Origin: Paludibacterium paludis
GTDB taxonomy: Bacteria; Pseudomonadota; Gammaproteobacteria; Burkholderiales; Chromobacteriaceae
Assembly (NCBI RefSeq): GCF_018802605.1
Contig: NZ_CP069161.1
Coordinates: 868,001-932,000 of the forward strand
DNA length: 64,000 nt
Direction: 5' to 3'
Shown here: positions 1-10,787 of the stretch, in pieces
How positions within the stretch are numbered: the stretch's first letter is position 1
How the letters are laid out: each line of letters opens with the position of its first letter
The notes under the pieces: model-generated
The model's database searches: none
The model's input: the letters and a program-made list of their open reading frames with translations, nothing else
What the model was told of the DNA's origin: nothing
Made by a program: the position numbers and the translations under genes

Positions 1-1530
1 CTGTCGTGCCACCTCCGTCTTGCCAACTCCCGTGGGCCCGGAGAACAGGAAGGAACCGATCGGTTTTTGCGGATTGCCAAGACCGGAGCGGGCCATCTTG
101 ATGGCCGCGGACAGCGCCTCGATCGCCTTGTCCTGACCGAAAACCACGTTGCGCAAATCGCGGTCAAGATTCTTCAGTACATTCTTGTCATTGTTCGACA
201 CGGTCTTGGCCGGAATGCGGGCGATCTTGGCGACGATCTCCTCGATCTCCGACTTGTTGATGACTTTCTTCTGTCGCGACTTGGGCAGGATCTTCTGGGC
301 GGCACCCGCTTCGTCGATCACATCGATGGCCTTGTCGGGCAGATGGCGGTCATTGATATAGCGTGCCGACAACTCTGCCGCGGACGCGAGCGCCCCTACC
401 GTGTAGCGAACCCCGTGATGGGTTTCGAAGCGCGATTTGAGGCCCTTGAGAATCTCGACGGTCTGCTCAACGGTCGGTTCGGCGATGTCGATTTTCTGGA
501 ACCGGCGCGAGAGGGCGTTATCCTTCTCGAAAATCCCGCGGTACTCGTTGTAGGTGGTCGCGCCGATACAGCGCAGGCTGCCGTTGGACAGCGCCGGTTT
601 GAGCAGGTTCGAGGCATCGAGCGTTCCCCCCGACGCCGCGCCGGCGCCGATCAGGGTATGGATTTCGTCGATGAACAGGATCGCGTGCGGGTCGTCGGTC
701 AATTGTTTGACCACGGCCTTCAGGCGCTGCTCGAAATCGCCGCGATACTTGGTGCCGGCCAGCAGCGCGCCCATATCCAGCGCGTAGACGGTCGCACGGG
801 CCAGCACTTCGGGCACTTCGCCGTTGACGATGCGCCGCGCGAGCCCTTCGGCGATCGCCGTTTTGCCGACCCCGGCCTCACCGACCAGCAGAGGATTGTT
901 CTTGCGGCGCCGACACAGGATCTGCACGGTGCGCTCGAGCTCAGGGTCGCGCCCGATCAGCGGATCGATCTTGCCGTCGCGCGCCTGGGCATTGAGGTTG
1001 AGCGTATAGTTTTCCAGCGCGCCGCCCGGCCCCGGGGCATGTTCCTCGCCCTCGCCGTCCGAGCCTTCGCGGGGTTCGGAGGGCTGCTGCGGCGAACGCT
1101 GCTTGGTGATGCCGTGGGAAATGAAATTGACCACGTCAAGACGCGAGATGCCTTGCTGGTGGAGGTAATAGACGGCGTGCGAATCCTTTTCCCCGAAGAT
1201 CGCCACGAGAATGTTGGCGCCGGTCACTTCCTTCTTGCCGGAGGACTGGACGTGCAGGATCGCGCGCTGGATCACCCGCTGGAACCCCAGCGTCGGCTGG
1301 GTTTCGACCTCGGTTTCTCCCGGAACGGTCGGCGTATGTTCATCGACGAAGTCGGTCAACTGCTTTTTCAGCTGGTCGATATTCGCTCCGCACGCGCGCA
1401 GCACATCCGCCGCCGAGGGGTTGTCCAGCATGGCGAGCAACAGGTGTTCGACACTGATGAATTCGTGCCGTTTGCGCCGTGCATCCATAAAAGCCATGTG
1501 CAGGCTGACTTCAAGCTCCTGGGCAATCAT
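1..1530 (-). CDS. clpA: ClpA, ATP-dependent Clp protease ATP-binding subunit (C-terminus outside window)
   Basis: The first 510 codons of ClpA, the AAA+ unfoldase that feeds substrates to ClpP. Visible in order: the Clp N-domain (residues about 1-145), the D1 ATPase with Walker A GEAGVGKT (about 215) and Walker [10 protein letters not shown], and the start of D2, whose Walker A GPTGVGKT lies at the window edge. The family is about 750-760 aa, so about a third is missing to the left. The ATG at 1530 shares its A with the clpS stop codon (TGATG), so translation is probably coupled to clpS, which makes the adaptor for this subunit. Identity is certain from motif order and the clpS context. Confidence 0.97.
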   Translation of the reverse strand, partial: MIAQELEVSLHMAFMDARRKRHEFISVEHLLLAMLDNPSAADVLRACGANIDQLKKQLTDFVDEHTPTVPGETEVETQPTLGFQRVIQRAILHVQSSGKKEVTGANILVAIFGEKDSHAVYYLHQQGISRLDVVNFISHGITKQRSPQQPSEPREGSDGEGEEHAPGPGGALENYTLNLNAQARDGKIDPLIGRDPELERTVQILCRRRKNNPLLVGEAGVGKTAIAEGLARRIVNGEVPEVLARATVYALDMGALLAGTKYRGDFEQRLKAVVKQLTDDPHAILFIDEIHTLIGAGAASGGTLDASNLLKPALSNGSLRCIGATTYNEYRGIFEKDNALSRRFQKIDIAEPTVEQTVEILKGLKSRFETHHGVRYTVGALASAAELSARYINDRHLPDKAIDVIDEAGAAQKILPKSRQKKVINKSEIEEIVAKIARIPAKTVSNNDKNVLKNLDRDLRNVVFGQDKAIEALSAAIKMARSGLGNPQKPIGSFLFSGPTGVGKTEVARQ

Positions 1531-1838
1531 CAGTTTTCCTCCATCACGCACTGCAGCGGATGCTGGTGCGCTTTCGCAAAATGCAACACCTGCTCTACCT
1601 TGGTTGCAGCCACATCTTTGGTATAAACGCCACACACGCCGTGACCTTGCGTATGCACCTGAAGCATGATTTTCGTGGCTTGTTCCCGATCCTTGTGGAA
1701 GAACGTCTGCAGGATCTGTACCACGAACTCCATGGGGGTGAAATCATCGTTCAATAACAAGACTTTATACAAGGGCGGCGGGGTCGTGCGCGCCCTCGAT
1801 GCCTCCTTGAGGGCATCTTCCCTGAACTGCGTAGACAT
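1530..1838 (-). CDS. clpS: ClpS, Clp protease adaptor
   Basis: A 102-aa adaptor that delivers N-end-rule substrates to ClpAP and blocks other ClpA substrates. The ClpS core is clear: [19 protein letters not shown], the residues that bind N-degrons, and the C-terminal [17 protein letters not shown] stretch. I chose the ATG at 1838 (MSTQF); an in-frame TTG at 1853 would add five residues but has no better ribosome-binding site. It is the first gene of a clpS-clpA operon and overlaps clpA by one base. It is divergent from the cold-shock gene. Confidence 0.95.
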   Translation of the reverse strand: MSTQFREDALKEASRARTTPPPLYKVLLLNDDFTPMEFVVQILQTFFHKDREQATKIMLQVHTQGHGVCGVYTKDVAATKVEQVLHFAKAHQHPLQCVMEEN

Positions 1839-1925
1839 GTCGGCTTTCTGCAAATTCCCGGTTTACTACAATTTTGGTTCCAGCCGGTTTTTTTTCAAGT
1901 GGTGAAAAATCTTTTCTGCGATCCC

Positions 1926-1954
1926 TTGACGGTAGCGCAAGGGTTGCGTAGAAA
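1926..1954 (+). promoter_or_regulatory. Predicted sigma-70 promoter of the cold-shock gene
   Basis: TTGACG (1926-1931), a 17-base spacer and TAGAAA (1949-1954). Initiation near 1961 would give a leader of about 107 bases before the ATG at 2068. Long structured leaders are typical of cspA-type mRNAs and act in cold-induced translation. Only the promoter match is seen; cold regulation is inferred from the family. Confidence 0.5.
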
Positions 1955-2067
1955 TGCAGTCAGGTGCTTGGCTTAGTCGTATCGCATGGCTTTCGGAACC
2001 TTTTTCGAGCCAGCTGCATTAAGCCGGTTTGTTCGGCCTCACCCGCCTGTTTATGCAAGGATGTGAA

Positions 2068-2271
2068 ATGGCAACTGGTATTGTCAAATGGTTCAACGAT
2101 GCTAAGGGCTTCGGTTTCATCACCCCGGATGAAGGCGGTGAAGATCTGTTCGCCCACTTTTCGGCCATCAACATGCAAGGCTTCAAGTCCCTCAAGGAAG
2201 GGCAACGTGTAAGCTTTGACGTTGTGAACGGTCCGAAAGGCAAACAGGCATCCAACATCCAGACCGCTTAA
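2068..2271 (+). CDS. CspA-family cold-shock protein
   Basis: A 67-aa single cold-shock domain, the normal length for the family. It has RNP1 (KGFGFITP) and RNP2 (DLFAHFSAI) and binds single-stranded RNA or DNA as an RNA chaperone. The ATG at 2068 follows a GCAAGGATGTGAA ribosome-binding stretch; longer in-frame versions (from 2029) lack homology. The gene stands alone with its own promoter and a strong terminator. The copy number of csp genes cannot be judged from one window, so I give no specific csp letter. Confidence 0.95.
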   Translation: MATGIVKWFNDAKGFGFITPDEGGEDLFAHFSAINMQGFKSLKEGQRVSFDVVNGPKGKQASNIQTA

Positions 2272-2324
2272 GGTACTGAACACGCTGATTGTCCGACTCC
2301 GTGTCGAGCAATCCGGATGACTAG

Positions 2325-2350
2325 AAAACCCGCCGACAGGCGGGTTTTTT
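2325..2350 (+). terminator. Intrinsic terminator after the cold-shock gene
   Basis: Perfect 10-bp stem AAAACCCGCC / GGCGGGTTTT with loop GACA, followed by more T. It sits 54 bases after the stop codon. Confidence 0.9.
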
Positions 2351-2451
2351 ATTGCCCCGCGACCCGCCCTTGGCTGCCCACCCTACGAACCCAGTATAAC
2401 ACCCGGTTTTCGGCTTCGCTGGCATACCCAGATCAATTAATGTTTGGCAAC

Positions 2452-2476
2452 AAAAAACCCGCCTTGTGGCGGGTTT
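2452..2476 (-). terminator. Intrinsic terminator of icd
   Basis: Stem AAACCCGCC / GGCGGGTTT with a 4-base loop, followed on the minus strand by a T run. It lies 22 bases beyond the icd stop codon. Confidence 0.88.
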
Positions 2477-2497
2477 CTGTTTCAAGTGCCGTAAGCG

Positions 2498-3745
2498 TCA
2501 CATGCGCGCGATCATCGCATCGCCAAAGGCCGAGCAGCTCACTTCGTGAGCGCCGTCCATCAGGCGGGCGAAGTCGTACGTGACCTGCTTGTCGGCGATC
2601 GCAGCTTCCATCGAGCGGATCACAAGATCGGCCGCTTCCTTCCAGCCCATGTGACGCAGCATCATTTCGGCGGACAGGATCAGCGAACCCGGATTGACCT
2701 TGTCCTGACCCGCGTACTTCGGCGCGGTGCCGTGGGTGGCCTCGAACACGGCGTACTGGTCGGAGATATTGGCTCCCGGGGCGATACCGATGCCGCCGAC
2801 CTGGGCTGCGAGCGCATCGGAAACATAATCGCCGTTCAGGTTCAGGGTGGCGACCACATCATACTCGGCCGGACGCAGCAGGATCTGCTGCAGGAAAGCA
2901 TCGGCGATGGCGTCCTTGACGATGATCTCGCGACCGGTCTTCGGGTTGGTGAAGGAGCACCACGGACCGCCGTCGATCGGCTTGGCGCCGAATTCGGTCT
3001 GCGCGAGCGAATAGGCCCAGTCGCGGAAGCCGCCTTCGGTGAACTTCATGATGTTGCCCTTGTGGACAATGGTTACGCTCTTGCGATCATTGTCGATGGC
3101 GTAGCGGATGGCGGCGCGAACCAGACGCTCGGTGCCCTGACGGGATACCGGCTTGATGCCGATGCCGGAGGTTTCCGGGAAGCGGATTTTCTTGACACCC
3201 ATTTCGTTCTGCAGGAAAGCGATCACCTTCTTGGCGCTGTCGCTTTCGGCTTGCCACTCGATACCGGCGTAAATATCTTCGGTGTTCTCGCGGAAGATGA
3301 CCATGTCGGTCAGTTCCGGTTGCTTCAGGGGGCTGGGCACGCCCTTGAAGTAGCGGACCGGGCGGACACACTGGTACAGGTCGAGTTCCTGGCGCAGGGC
3401 GACGTTCAGGGAGCGGATGCCGCCGCCGACCGGCGTGGTCATCGGACCCTTGATCGATACGGAGTATTCTTTCAGGGCGGCGAACGTTTCAGCCGGCAGC
3501 CATTCGTCCGGACCATACAGGCGCGTGGATTTCTCTCCGGCGTACACTTCCATCCAGTGGATTTTTTTCTGGCCGCCATAGGCCTTCTCGACAGCGGCGT
3601 CGATGACCTTGATCATCACCGGCGTGATGTCGACGCCAATGCCATCGCCTTCGATGAACGGAATGATCGGATTGTTCGGGACAGCCTGGCCCGGGACGAT
3701 TTTCTGGCCTTCAGCGGGTACCTTGATCAGGGATTTAGCGCTCAT
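2498..3745 (-). CDS. icd: Isocitrate dehydrogenase, NADP-dependent
   Basis: A 415-aa enzyme that oxidises isocitrate to 2-oxoglutarate in the TCA cycle, nearly the length of E. coli Icd (416). The substrate loop [17 protein letters not shown] carries the serine that AceK phosphorylates in E. coli, and [23 protein letters not shown] is the Mg-isocitrate/NADP region. The ATG at 3745 has a GGAG ribosome-binding site; the reading frame stays open upstream but the family starts here. aceK lies about 0.9 kb away on the other strand, so enzyme and control protein are near neighbours. Confidence 0.97.
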   Translation of the reverse strand: MSAKSLIKVPAEGQKIVPGQAVPNNPIIPFIEGDGIGVDITPVMIKVIDAAVEKAYGGQKKIHWMEVYAGEKSTRLYGPDEWLPAETFAALKEYSVSIKGPMTTPVGGGIRSLNVALRQELDLYQCVRPVRYFKGVPSPLKQPELTDMVIFRENTEDIYAGIEWQAESDSAKKVIAFLQNEMGVKKIRFPETSGIGIKPVSRQGTERLVRAAIRYAIDNDRKSVTIVHKGNIMKFTEGGFRDWAYSLAQTEFGAKPIDGGPWCSFTNPKTGREIIVKDAIADAFLQQILLRPAEYDVVATLNLNGDYVSDALAAQVGGIGIAPGANISDQYAVFEATHGTAPKYAGQDKVNPGSLILSAEMMLRHMGWKEAADLVIRSMEAAIADKQVTYDFARLMDGAHEVSCSAFGDAMIARM

Positions 3746-3888
3746 GCCTACTCCATCATGTTTGTGTTGATTAGCAGATTGGGCGTTGCAACGCCGGCCC
3801 AGAGCCAAATGAGTCTCGTTGCAGTGCCGAGGCGGGAGAAGCCGGGGCTTGGCCGCGTGCGCGCTCCTGTTGTTGTGCCGCTTCTTCC

Positions 3889-3903
3889 CATCCTTGCTAT
3901 TAT
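3889..3903 (+). promoter_or_regulatory. Extended -10 promoter candidate for the rluE-aceK unit
   Basis: TGCTATTAT (3895-3903) is an extended -10 element (TGn-TATTAT) 30 bases before the pseudouridine synthase ATG. No convincing -35 is present; TTGTGC at 3873 is 19 bases away. Support is the match alone. Confidence 0.4.
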
Positions 3904-3932
3904 CCTGTAATTCACCCCTTCTCGCTAGACCG

Positions 3933-4565
3933 ATGCCCGATCTGATTCTCCTGAACAAACCTTACGGGGTAATTTGCCAGTTTTCCGAACACGAAACCCA
4001 CCCGACCCTGAAGACCTGTGTCGATGTGCCGGGGGTCTATCCCGCCGGGCGTCTCGACACGGACAGCGAGGGTCTCGTGCTGCTGACCCCGGATGGCGCC
4101 GTGCAGCACGGTATTAGCGATCCGCGCTGGAAATTGCCGAAAACCTACTGGGTCCAGGTGGAGGGGATTCCCGACGACAGCCAGCTTGACGCTTTGCGCC
4201 ATGGCGTGGATCTGGGGGATTTCGTCACCCGCGAGGCGCGGGTGGAACGCCTCGCGCCTCCGGATCTGTGGCCGCGTCATCCGCCGGTGCGCTTTCGCAA
4301 AAGCGTGCCGGACAGCTGGCTTGCGTTGACCATTCACGAAGGCAAGAACCGCCAGGTGCGGCGAATGACCGCCAGGGTCGGCTTGCCGACCTTGCGTCTT
4401 GTGCGTGTGGCGATCGGCCCCTGGCGGCTGGATGGCCTGGAACCCGGTCAATGGCGCCGCGTCGAGGTCGGTCTTGAAGAATTGCCGGCGCTCAAGCATG
4501 CTAATGGCAAACCCGGGGGCCGGGTTCACCGGGGGGCGGCCAGAACGCGCGGGCGGGGCCGTTAG
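3933..4565 (+). CDS. RluE-type 23S rRNA pseudouridine synthase
   Basis: A 210-aa RsuA-family pseudouridine synthase without the S4 domain, which fits RluE (modifies U2457 in E. coli 23S rRNA). Seen: LLNKPYGV near the N-terminus, the catalytic-Asp motif [14 protein letters not shown], and [18 protein letters not shown] C-terminal residues ([14 protein letters not shown]). The basic tail ([12 protein letters not shown]) is longer than usual. The ATG at 3933 starts at the family N-terminus. It lies 48 bases upstream of aceK and is probably co-transcribed; the same icd/rluE neighbourhood is known in E. coli. The exact target uridine is inferred. Confidence 0.85.
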   Translation: MPDLILLNKPYGVICQFSEHETHPTLKTCVDVPGVYPAGRLDTDSEGLVLLTPDGAVQHGISDPRWKLPKTYWVQVEGIPDDSQLDALRHGVDLGDFVTREARVERLAPPDLWPRHPPVRFRKSVPDSWLALTIHEGKNRQVRRMTARVGLPTLRLVRVAIGPWRLDGLEPGQWRRVEVGLEELPALKHANGKPGGRVHRGAARTRGRGR

Positions 4566-4613
4566 CGCGAAATGCACGCCGGGCACCGGTGCCCATGAAC
4601 ACGAGGCGAGGCG

Positions 4614-6371
4614 ATGCAGATACCCGAATACTACAATCCGGTGGCCAGGGATATCGCCCTGGCGCTGATCGGCGGTTTCGACAAGCACTACCGGCTGTTT
4701 CGCGAGTGCAACCGCCAGGCCAAACGGATGTTCGAGGAGGGAAACTGGCAAGGGGTGCAGCAGGCGATCCGGGACCGCATCCAGTTCTACGACAATCGCG
4801 TGGCGGAGACGGTGGCCCGCCTGCACGAGGAATTTCACGCCGAATTGCTCGACGATGAAATCTGGCAGCAGGCCAAGCTGTACTATATCGGCCTGCTGAC
4901 CAACCACAAGCAGCCGGAGCTTGCCGAAACCTTCTTCAATTCGGTCTTCACCCGCATTCTGCATCGCGACTATTTCAACAACGACTTCATCTTTTTGCGA
5001 CCGGCGATTTCCACAGATTACATCGAGTCATCGCCGCCTTCCTACCAGAGTTATTATCCGGCCTCCCAGGGTGTCCGGCATGTGATGCGGCAGATCATCG
5101 CCCAGTTCGGCTGGCGTCGTCCTTTTACCCGCCTGTCCCGGGATCTGGGAATGGTGCTGCGCATGATCGGCGAGCATCTGGGGGGGAACTGGCCGAAACC
5201 CGAAGCCAATTTCCAGATCCAGGTGCTCTCCTCGGCGTTCTACCGCAACAAAACCGCCTATATCCTCGGCAAGATCATCAACGGGCACGCCATCTATCCG
5301 TTCGCCGTGCCGGTGCTGCACGACGAATCGGGGGGATTGTTTCTGGACACCATACTGCTCGAGCCCTGGCGTATCGGTGTATTGTTCTCATTCAGCCGGG
5401 CTTATTTTCTGGTGGACATGGAAGTGCCGTCAGGTTACGTGCAGTTTCTGCGCTCGATGCTGCCGACCAAGAGCAAGGCCGAACTCTATACCATGCTCGG
5501 GTTGCAAAAGCAGGGCAAGAACATCTTTTACCGGGATTTCATCCATCACCTGCAGCATTCCAACGACCAGTTCATCGTCGCGCCGGGTATCCGCGGCCTG
5601 GTGATGCTGGTGTTCACGCTGCCGTCGTACCCTTATGTCTTCAAGCTGATCAAGGACGTGTTCGGCGGGCCCAAGGAAATCGACCGCGCTACGGTCAAGA
5701 AAAAATACCTGCTGGTAAAACGTCATGACCGGGTCGGCCGGATGGCCGATACGCTGGAATATTCCAATGTGGCTTTCCCGGTCGACCGCTTTACGCCGGA
5801 ACTGCTGGAGGAGCTGCGCCGGGAGGTGCCGTCCTCGCTGGAAGAGGATGGAGACAGGATCATCTTGCGCCATCTTTATATCGAACGGCGCATGAAACCG
5901 CTCAATCTTTATCTGCAGACCGCCAGTCCCGCCGAAAAAGAGGCCGCCGTGCTGGACTACGGTCTGGCGATCAAGGAGTTGGCCTGTGCGAATATTTTCC
6001 CGGGGGACATGCTTTTCAAGAATTTCGGGGTAACGAGATACGGTAGAGTTATCTTTTACGACTACGATGAGATCGAGTATATGACGGATTGCCATTTCCG
6101 GCGGATTCCAGAGGCGCCGAATCCGGAAATGGAGATGTCAGGGGAAGTGTGGTATCCGATCGCGCGCAATGACGTCTTCCCCGAAGAGTTCGGCGCGTTT
6201 TTGCTGGGCGACCCCGATGTTCGCCGGGTTTTTCTCGAGCATCACCGGGACTTGCTCGATGTGCCGTTCTGGCAGGCGCGCCAGGAACGCATCCGGGATG
6301 GGGTCATCGAGGATTTCTATCCTTATCCGGAGCCGTTGCGTTTCGTCAACCGCTATCCGGAGCGGTATTGA
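4614..6371 (+). CDS. aceK: Isocitrate dehydrogenase kinase/phosphatase
   Basis: A 585-aa bifunctional enzyme that phosphorylates Icd to divert isocitrate into the glyoxylate shunt and reverses this. The ATP-binding segment [20 protein letters not shown] lies near residue 325, and the kinase catalytic region [20 protein letters not shown] (about 465-485) has the Asp residues that bind metal. Length matches the family (about 575-600). ATG at 4614 with a GAGGCGAGG ribosome-binding site. No aceA or aceB is adjacent, unlike enteric aceBAK, so its partner genes must lie elsewhere. Confidence 0.96.
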   Translation: MQIPEYYNPVARDIALALIGGFDKHYRLFRECNRQAKRMFEEGNWQGVQQAIRDRIQFYDNRVAETVARLHEEFHAELLDDEIWQQAKLYYIGLLTNHKQPELAETFFNSVFTRILHRDYFNNDFIFLRPAISTDYIESSPPSYQSYYPASQGVRHVMRQIIAQFGWRRPFTRLSRDLGMVLRMIGEHLGGNWPKPEANFQIQVLSSAFYRNKTAYILGKIINGHAIYPFAVPVLHDESGGLFLDTILLEPWRIGVLFSFSRAYFLVDMEVPSGYVQFLRSMLPTKSKAELYTMLGLQKQGKNIFYRDFIHHLQHSNDQFIVAPGIRGLVMLVFTLPSYPYVFKLIKDVFGGPKEIDRATVKKKYLLVKRHDRVGRMADTLEYSNVAFPVDRFTPELLEELRREVPSSLEEDGDRIILRHLYIERRMKPLNLYLQTASPAEKEAAVLDYGLAIKELACANIFPGDMLFKNFGVTRYGRVIFYDYDEIEYMTDCHFRRIPEAPNPEMEMSGEVWYPIARNDVFPEEFGAFLLGDPDVRRVFLEHHRDLLDVPFWQARQERIRDGVIEDFYPYPEPLRFVNRYPERY

Positions 6372-6425
6372 CCATCGGGAGGCGGACGGCGCACCGGGAG
6401 ATCCTGCCATGCGCCATCAGGCTTG

Positions 6426-6860
6426 TCATGCGGGGGTCTCGCACAGATGAACCGCGAAATAGGCTACCGGCCCAGCGCTCGTCACGCCGATGTGGAAGCA
6501 GATTTCGTCGGGAAGGCCGGCATCGGGCTGCTCCGCGGCGCGGATCAATTCGTACAGCACTTCCACTTCCTTGAAGCGCTTGGCCAGCTTCACGTTCCCG
6601 CTCATCCAGGCGAGGATCGTGTCGGACTGCGGATGTTCGCTTCCCAGCGCCAGTTCGCAGTTCGGGCAACTGACCAGATCGACGGCGGGGGGCAGGGCGA
6701 CGCCTTGCGATTCCAGCTCGAGACGGACGTACCGATCGAATCGATCGAGCGCTTTGCCGGCGCGTTTGCGCACCCCGCTCAAGGTCAGGTTGTGATTGGC
6801 GACAGCCGGGCCGAACAACCGGACAAGGCCGCGGTCTCCGGGCTTTTCCCTGTATTGCAT
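6426..6860 (-). CDS. Uncharacterised small protein with one CPNC motif
   Basis: A 144-aa soluble protein that I do not recognise. A central CPNCELALGSEHP could be half of a metal site, but no second Cys pair follows, so zinc binding is only a guess. The C-terminal half is regular (KRFKEVEVLYELIRAAEQ helix, then CFHIGVTSAGPVAYFAVHL strands). ATG at 6860 has a GGGAG ribosome-binding site eight bases upstream. It is convergent with aceK (54-base gap) and lies just beyond mutS on the opposite side. The plus-strand ORF over the same bases is a shadow. Confidence 0.6.
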   Translation of the reverse strand: MQYREKPGDRGLVRLFGPAVANHNLTLSGVRKRAGKALDRFDRYVRLELESQGVALPPAVDLVSCPNCELALGSEHPQSDTILAWMSGNVKLAKRFKEVEVLYELIRAAEQPDAGLPDEICFHIGVTSAGPVAYFAVHLCETPA

Positions 6861-6920
6861 GATGGCTCCCTATCCATGGGTATCAGCCTTAAGTGTAGAC
6901 CAATCCCCCGGAAATACTGA

Positions 6921-9458
6921 TTATCGCAATTGCGATTTTAAATCATAAAGCATATTTAACGCTTCGCGGGGAGAAATCGTATCAGGATCAATATCCTGCA
7001 GCATTTCGATGGCCGGGTGTGGCTCCGGTTCCACAGTCATGGGCTGGCTGAACAGGTCCGGTTGCTGACGCGATGCGGCGTGGTTTTCCAGTTCCGCCAA
7101 GTGGCGTCGCGCCTCGCGTATGACGCGGCCGGGCACGCCGGCCAGCTGCGCGACGGCAAGTCCGTAGCTTTGGCTGGCGGGGCCGTCTTCCACATGGTGC
7201 AGGAACACGATCTTGTCATTGTGTTCGACCGCGGAAAGATGCACGTTGGCGACCGACGGATAGTCCGAGGACAGACGGGTCAATTCGAAATAGTGGGTGG
7301 CGAACAGGGTATAGGCGCGGTTTTTCTCGATCAGCGCCCGCGCGATGGCCCAGGCGAGCGCCAGGCCATCGAAGGTCGAGGTGCCGCGCCCGACCTCATC
7401 CATCAGCACGAGACTGTGTTCGCCGGCATTGTTGAGGATGTTCGCCGTTTCGGTCATTTCCACCATGAAGGTGGAACGTCCGCCGGCCAGGTCGTCCGAC
7501 GCGCCGATCCGCGTGAAGATCCGGTCCACCGGCCCCATCACCGCGCGGCCGGCAGGCACGAAGCTGCCGACGTGCGCGAGCAGAGTGATCAGCGCGGTCT
7601 GCCGCATATAGGTCGATTTACCACCCATGTTCGGGCCGGTGATCAATAACAGTTTGCGGCTGTCGGACAGGCGGGTGTGGTTGGCGATGAAGCGGTCCAC
7701 CTGGCTTTCCACCACTGGATGGCGTCCGTCGACGATATCGAGGCAAGGCGTGTCGACGAACTCGGGTTCGATATAGTTGCCGGCCGTTGCCCTGAGGGCG
7801 AAGGCCGCGAGCACATCGAGGCTTGCGACCGCTTCGGAAAGGGCTTTCAGGCGCGGGATGGCGTCGGCCAGTTCGTCCAGCAGCGCTTCGTACAGTTGCT
7901 TTTCCAGAGCGAGCGCGCGGTCCTGCGCCGACAGGGCCTTGTCTTCGAACTCCTTGAGTTCCGGAGTGATATAGCGCTCGGCGTTTTTCAGGGTCTGGCG
8001 GCGGCGGTAGTCGTCGGGCACCTTGTCCGAGTTGACGCGCGAGACCTCGATGTAGAAGCCGTGCACGCGATTGAATTCGACCTTGAGCGTGGCGATGCCG
8101 GTGCGCTCGCGTTCGCGCGCTTCGAGCTGCAGCAGGAATTCGCCGCAATGGGTCTGAATGCCGCGCAGTTCGTCCAGATCCGGGTGAAACCCGTCGTTGA
8201 TCACGCCCCCATCGCGCAGGAATGTCGACGGTTCCGGCAAAATGGCCCGGGCCAGACGTTCGGCGATCGGGGCGACTTCGGGCAGCACCTGACCGATCCG
8301 GGCAAGCAGGGGACTTTCCATGCCGGCAAGCCGCGGCTGCATCGCCAGCAGCGCGGTGATGGAGTCGCGTAGCGACGACAGGTCGCGCGGCCGGGCCGAG
8401 CGCAGCGCGACACGGGCCGTGATGCGTTCGATGTCGGCCACCTCGCGCAGGTCTCCGTGGATGCCGTCGCCATTCTCCATCAATTCGCGCACGGCGAACA
8501 AACGTTCGCAGATCGCCGTGTGGCTGCGCAGCGGATGATGCAGCCAGTTGGCCAGCAGCCGGCTGCCCATGCTGGTCGCGCACTGGTCGAGCAGCGAGAA
8601 CAGTGTCGGAGAGCGTTCGCCGCGGATGGTTTCGGTGATTTCCAGATTGCGGCGCGTGGCCGCATCCATGCGGATCAGGTCACGATGGTCTTCCACGCCG
8701 AGACTGGCGATATGGGTCGGGTTCACACCCTGAGTGGCCTTGACATAGCCGAGCAGCGCGCCGGCCGCGCCGATCGCCACGGTCATGCCGTCGGTGCCGA
8801 AGCCATCCAGATCCCGCGTGCCGAAATGGCGGGTCAGGGTCAGGCGAGCCGAATCGGCATCGAATTGCCAGGCGGGCAGTTTCTTTTTCGCGCCGGGCCA
8901 GTTTTCCAGAATGCCGACGGTCAGATCATCGGGCATGAGCAGCTCAGCCGGGCGCAGGCGCTCCAGTTCGGCGGGCAGATCATCGACCGGGCACTCCAGA
9001 ACGCGGAAGGTTCCGCTGGCCACCGACATCCAGGCGATGCCCAGGCGGCTGCGCTGGCTGGACAGCGCGAGGATGATGTTGTCGTGCTTGTCGTCAAGCA
9101 GGGCGGCGTCGGTGACGGTGCCGGGAGTGACGACCCGCATGACCTTGCGTTCGACCGGCCCCTTGCTGGTCGCCGGGTCGCCGATCTGTTCGCAGATGGC
9201 CACCGATTCACCGAGTTTGACGAGCCTTGCCAGATACTGTTCGGCCGCATGGTAGGGTACGCCGGCCATTTTGATCGGTGTGCCCGCCGAGCTGCCGCGC
9301 GTGGTCAGCGTGATGTCCAGCAGCCGGGAGGCTTTTTCCGCATCCTCGAAAAAGAGCTCGTAAAAATCGCCCATTCGATAGAACACAAGCTTGTCGGTGT
9401 GCTCGCTTTTGAGTGCGAGGTACTGCTGCATCATCGGAGTGTGCTGGGCTGTCGTCAT
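6921..9458 (-). CDS. mutS: DNA mismatch repair protein MutS
   Basis: An 845-aa mismatch-recognition ATPase, full length for MutS1. The N-terminal mismatch-binding motif is present ([18 protein letters not shown], holding the Phe-X-Glu equivalent), with connector, core and clamp domains and a C-terminal ABC-type ATPase: Walker [10 protein letters not shown] near residue 610 and Walker [17 protein letters not shown]. The C-terminus ends with a helix typical of MutS tetramerisation. It stands alone; the ATG at 9458 is followed by another Met at residue 9. Confidence 0.98.
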   Translation of the reverse strand: MTTAQHTPMMQQYLALKSEHTDKLVFYRMGDFYELFFEDAEKASRLLDITLTTRGSSAGTPIKMAGVPYHAAEQYLARLVKLGESVAICEQIGDPATSKGPVERKVMRVVTPGTVTDAALLDDKHDNIILALSSQRSRLGIAWMSVASGTFRVLECPVDDLPAELERLRPAELLMPDDLTVGILENWPGAKKKLPAWQFDADSARLTLTRHFGTRDLDGFGTDGMTVAIGAAGALLGYVKATQGVNPTHIASLGVEDHRDLIRMDAATRRNLEITETIRGERSPTLFSLLDQCATSMGSRLLANWLHHPLRSHTAICERLFAVRELMENGDGIHGDLREVADIERITARVALRSARPRDLSSLRDSITALLAMQPRLAGMESPLLARIGQVLPEVAPIAERLARAILPEPSTFLRDGGVINDGFHPDLDELRGIQTHCGEFLLQLEARERERTGIATLKVEFNRVHGFYIEVSRVNSDKVPDDYRRRQTLKNAERYITPELKEFEDKALSAQDRALALEKQLYEALLDELADAIPRLKALSEAVASLDVLAAFALRATAGNYIEPEFVDTPCLDIVDGRHPVVESQVDRFIANHTRLSDSRKLLLITGPNMGGKSTYMRQTALITLLAHVGSFVPAGRAVMGPVDRIFTRIGASDDLAGGRSTFMVEMTETANILNNAGEHSLVLMDEVGRGTSTFDGLALAWAIARALIEKNRAYTLFATHYFELTRLSSDYPSVANVHLSAVEHNDKIVFLHHVEDGPASQSYGLAVAQLAGVPGRVIREARRHLAELENHAASRQQPDLFSQPMTVEPEPHPAIEMLQDIDPDTISPREALNMLYDLKSQLR

Positions 9459-9603
9459 GGTGTTCAGGAGAAATCCGGGCTACGGTTGTGATACGGAAAA
9501 GCATGCCCCGGCCGTTGCCGTGAGCGCGAGTGAACCCGCCATTCTACCCGAGCCCGCGATGCGGGAACATCCCTGGACGACGGGAGGCGGTTCTCCCTGC
9601 CGG

Positions 9604-10767
9604 TCAGCCCGGCCGCCGGTTTCCGGCTCGCGTCGCGAACAGGCAGGCGAGCGCCAGAACGACGATGGCCGTCCCCAGCCGGATTTCCGCCGGGCCGGGC
9701 AGCGAGGCGAGCAGAGCGCTGAACAGCGCGGCGGAAATCATCTGCAGGCAGCCGAGCGCGGCCGCGGCCCGGCCCGCTCCCCGGCTGAACGCCGTCATCG
9801 CCAGGCCGTTGGCCGGCCCCATGGTCATGGCGAAGCCGGTGCTGACCACCGCCACCGGCAGCATGTAATGCCAGGCGCCGGACTGGTCCGAAACGGAGAG
9901 CATCAGCACGCCCCCGGCGAGCATCAGCCACAAGCCTTCGGCGAGTACGCGCCGCCGTCCGCGCGCCGGGATGCGCCGCGCCGCCACGAGGCTGGCGAGA
10001 ATCAGGATCACGGCGTTGGCCGCGAAATAGAGGCTGAACGCCATCGGCGAAAGTCCGGCTCCGTCGATCATGACTTCCGGCGCCAGGGTCACATAGCTGA
10101 TGATGATCATCAGCGACGCCGCGCAGCATGCGCCATAGCGCAGAAAGTCGGCGTCGCGCAGGATGGCCGCGAAGCCAGGCTGCCCGGTCTCGCTGTGTTC
10201 TGCGCGGTGCCGCGCCGTTTCGGGCATGAGGCAGGCCAGCGCCAGTCCGATCAGCGCGGCCGTCAGGGCGAGCGCGGAAAAGGTCGAAGGCCATCCCCAG
10301 ACCTGCACCATGGCCGCTCCGGCCAGGGGGGCGGCCGACGGCACGATATTGAGCGCGCCATTGAGCAGGCTGTAGCGGCGCGCGGCCTCGTCACCGTCGA
10401 AGAGGTCCCGGATCGCCGAAAAGGCCGTGACCGAGGTCGCGCTGGCTCCCAGTCCCTGGATCAGTCGCAGCAGAATGATCAGCGTCAGCGAATCGGTGGA
10501 GCGGATCAGCCAGGCGGCGAGTCCGTAAAGCACGATGCCGAACAGGGCGACGGGCCGTCGTCCGATCCGGTCGGAGAGGGGCCCGAACAGCAATTGCCCC
10601 GGGCCGATACTGAGCACGAAGGCGCTGAGGGTCAACTGGATATCGGCGCCGAAGTGGCGCGCCATGTCGGGCATGGCGGGGAGATACAGATCGATGCCGA
10701 GAGGATTGAGCAGGATCAGCAGCATGGCGCTGAGCGTCGTCAGCATGGCAAGGCGTGGCGAAGGCAT
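9604..10767 (-). CDS. MFS multidrug efflux transporter, Bcr/CflA type
   Basis: A 387-aa, 12-helix MFS protein. The helix-1 motif NPLGIDLYLPAMPDM and the loop 2-3 motif GQLLFGPLSDRIGRRPV place it in the drug:H+ antiporter-1 Bcr/CflA group. ATG at 10767. It lies 20 bases downstream of the LysR gene on the same strand, so the two may be one transcript and the regulator may control this pump as well as the divergent one. Substrate unknown. Confidence 0.85.
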   Translation of the reverse strand: MPSPRLAMLTTLSAMLLILLNPLGIDLYLPAMPDMARHFGADIQLTLSAFVLSIGPGQLLFGPLSDRIGRRPVALFGIVLYGLAAWLIRSTDSLTLIILLRLIQGLGASATSVTAFSAIRDLFDGDEAARRYSLLNGALNIVPSAAPLAGAAMVQVWGWPSTFSALALTAALIGLALACLMPETARHRAEHSETGQPGFAAILRDADFLRYGACCAASLMIIISYVTLAPEVMIDGAGLSPMAFSLYFAANAVILILASLVAARRIPARGRRRVLAEGLWLMLAGGVLMLSVSDQSGAWHYMLPVAVVSTGFAMTMGPANGLAMTAFSRGAGRAAAALGCLQMISAALFSALLASLPGPAEIRLGTAIVVLALACLFATRAGNRRPG

Positions 10768-10787
10768 GAACAGATGTTTTTCGGACG

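Noticed and set aside
2325..2476. Repeated AAACCCGCC/GGCGGGTTT units as a dispersed repeat or CRISPR-like element
   Set aside because: They are ordinary terminators at gene ends (2325, 2452, 22101) with unrelated flanks.
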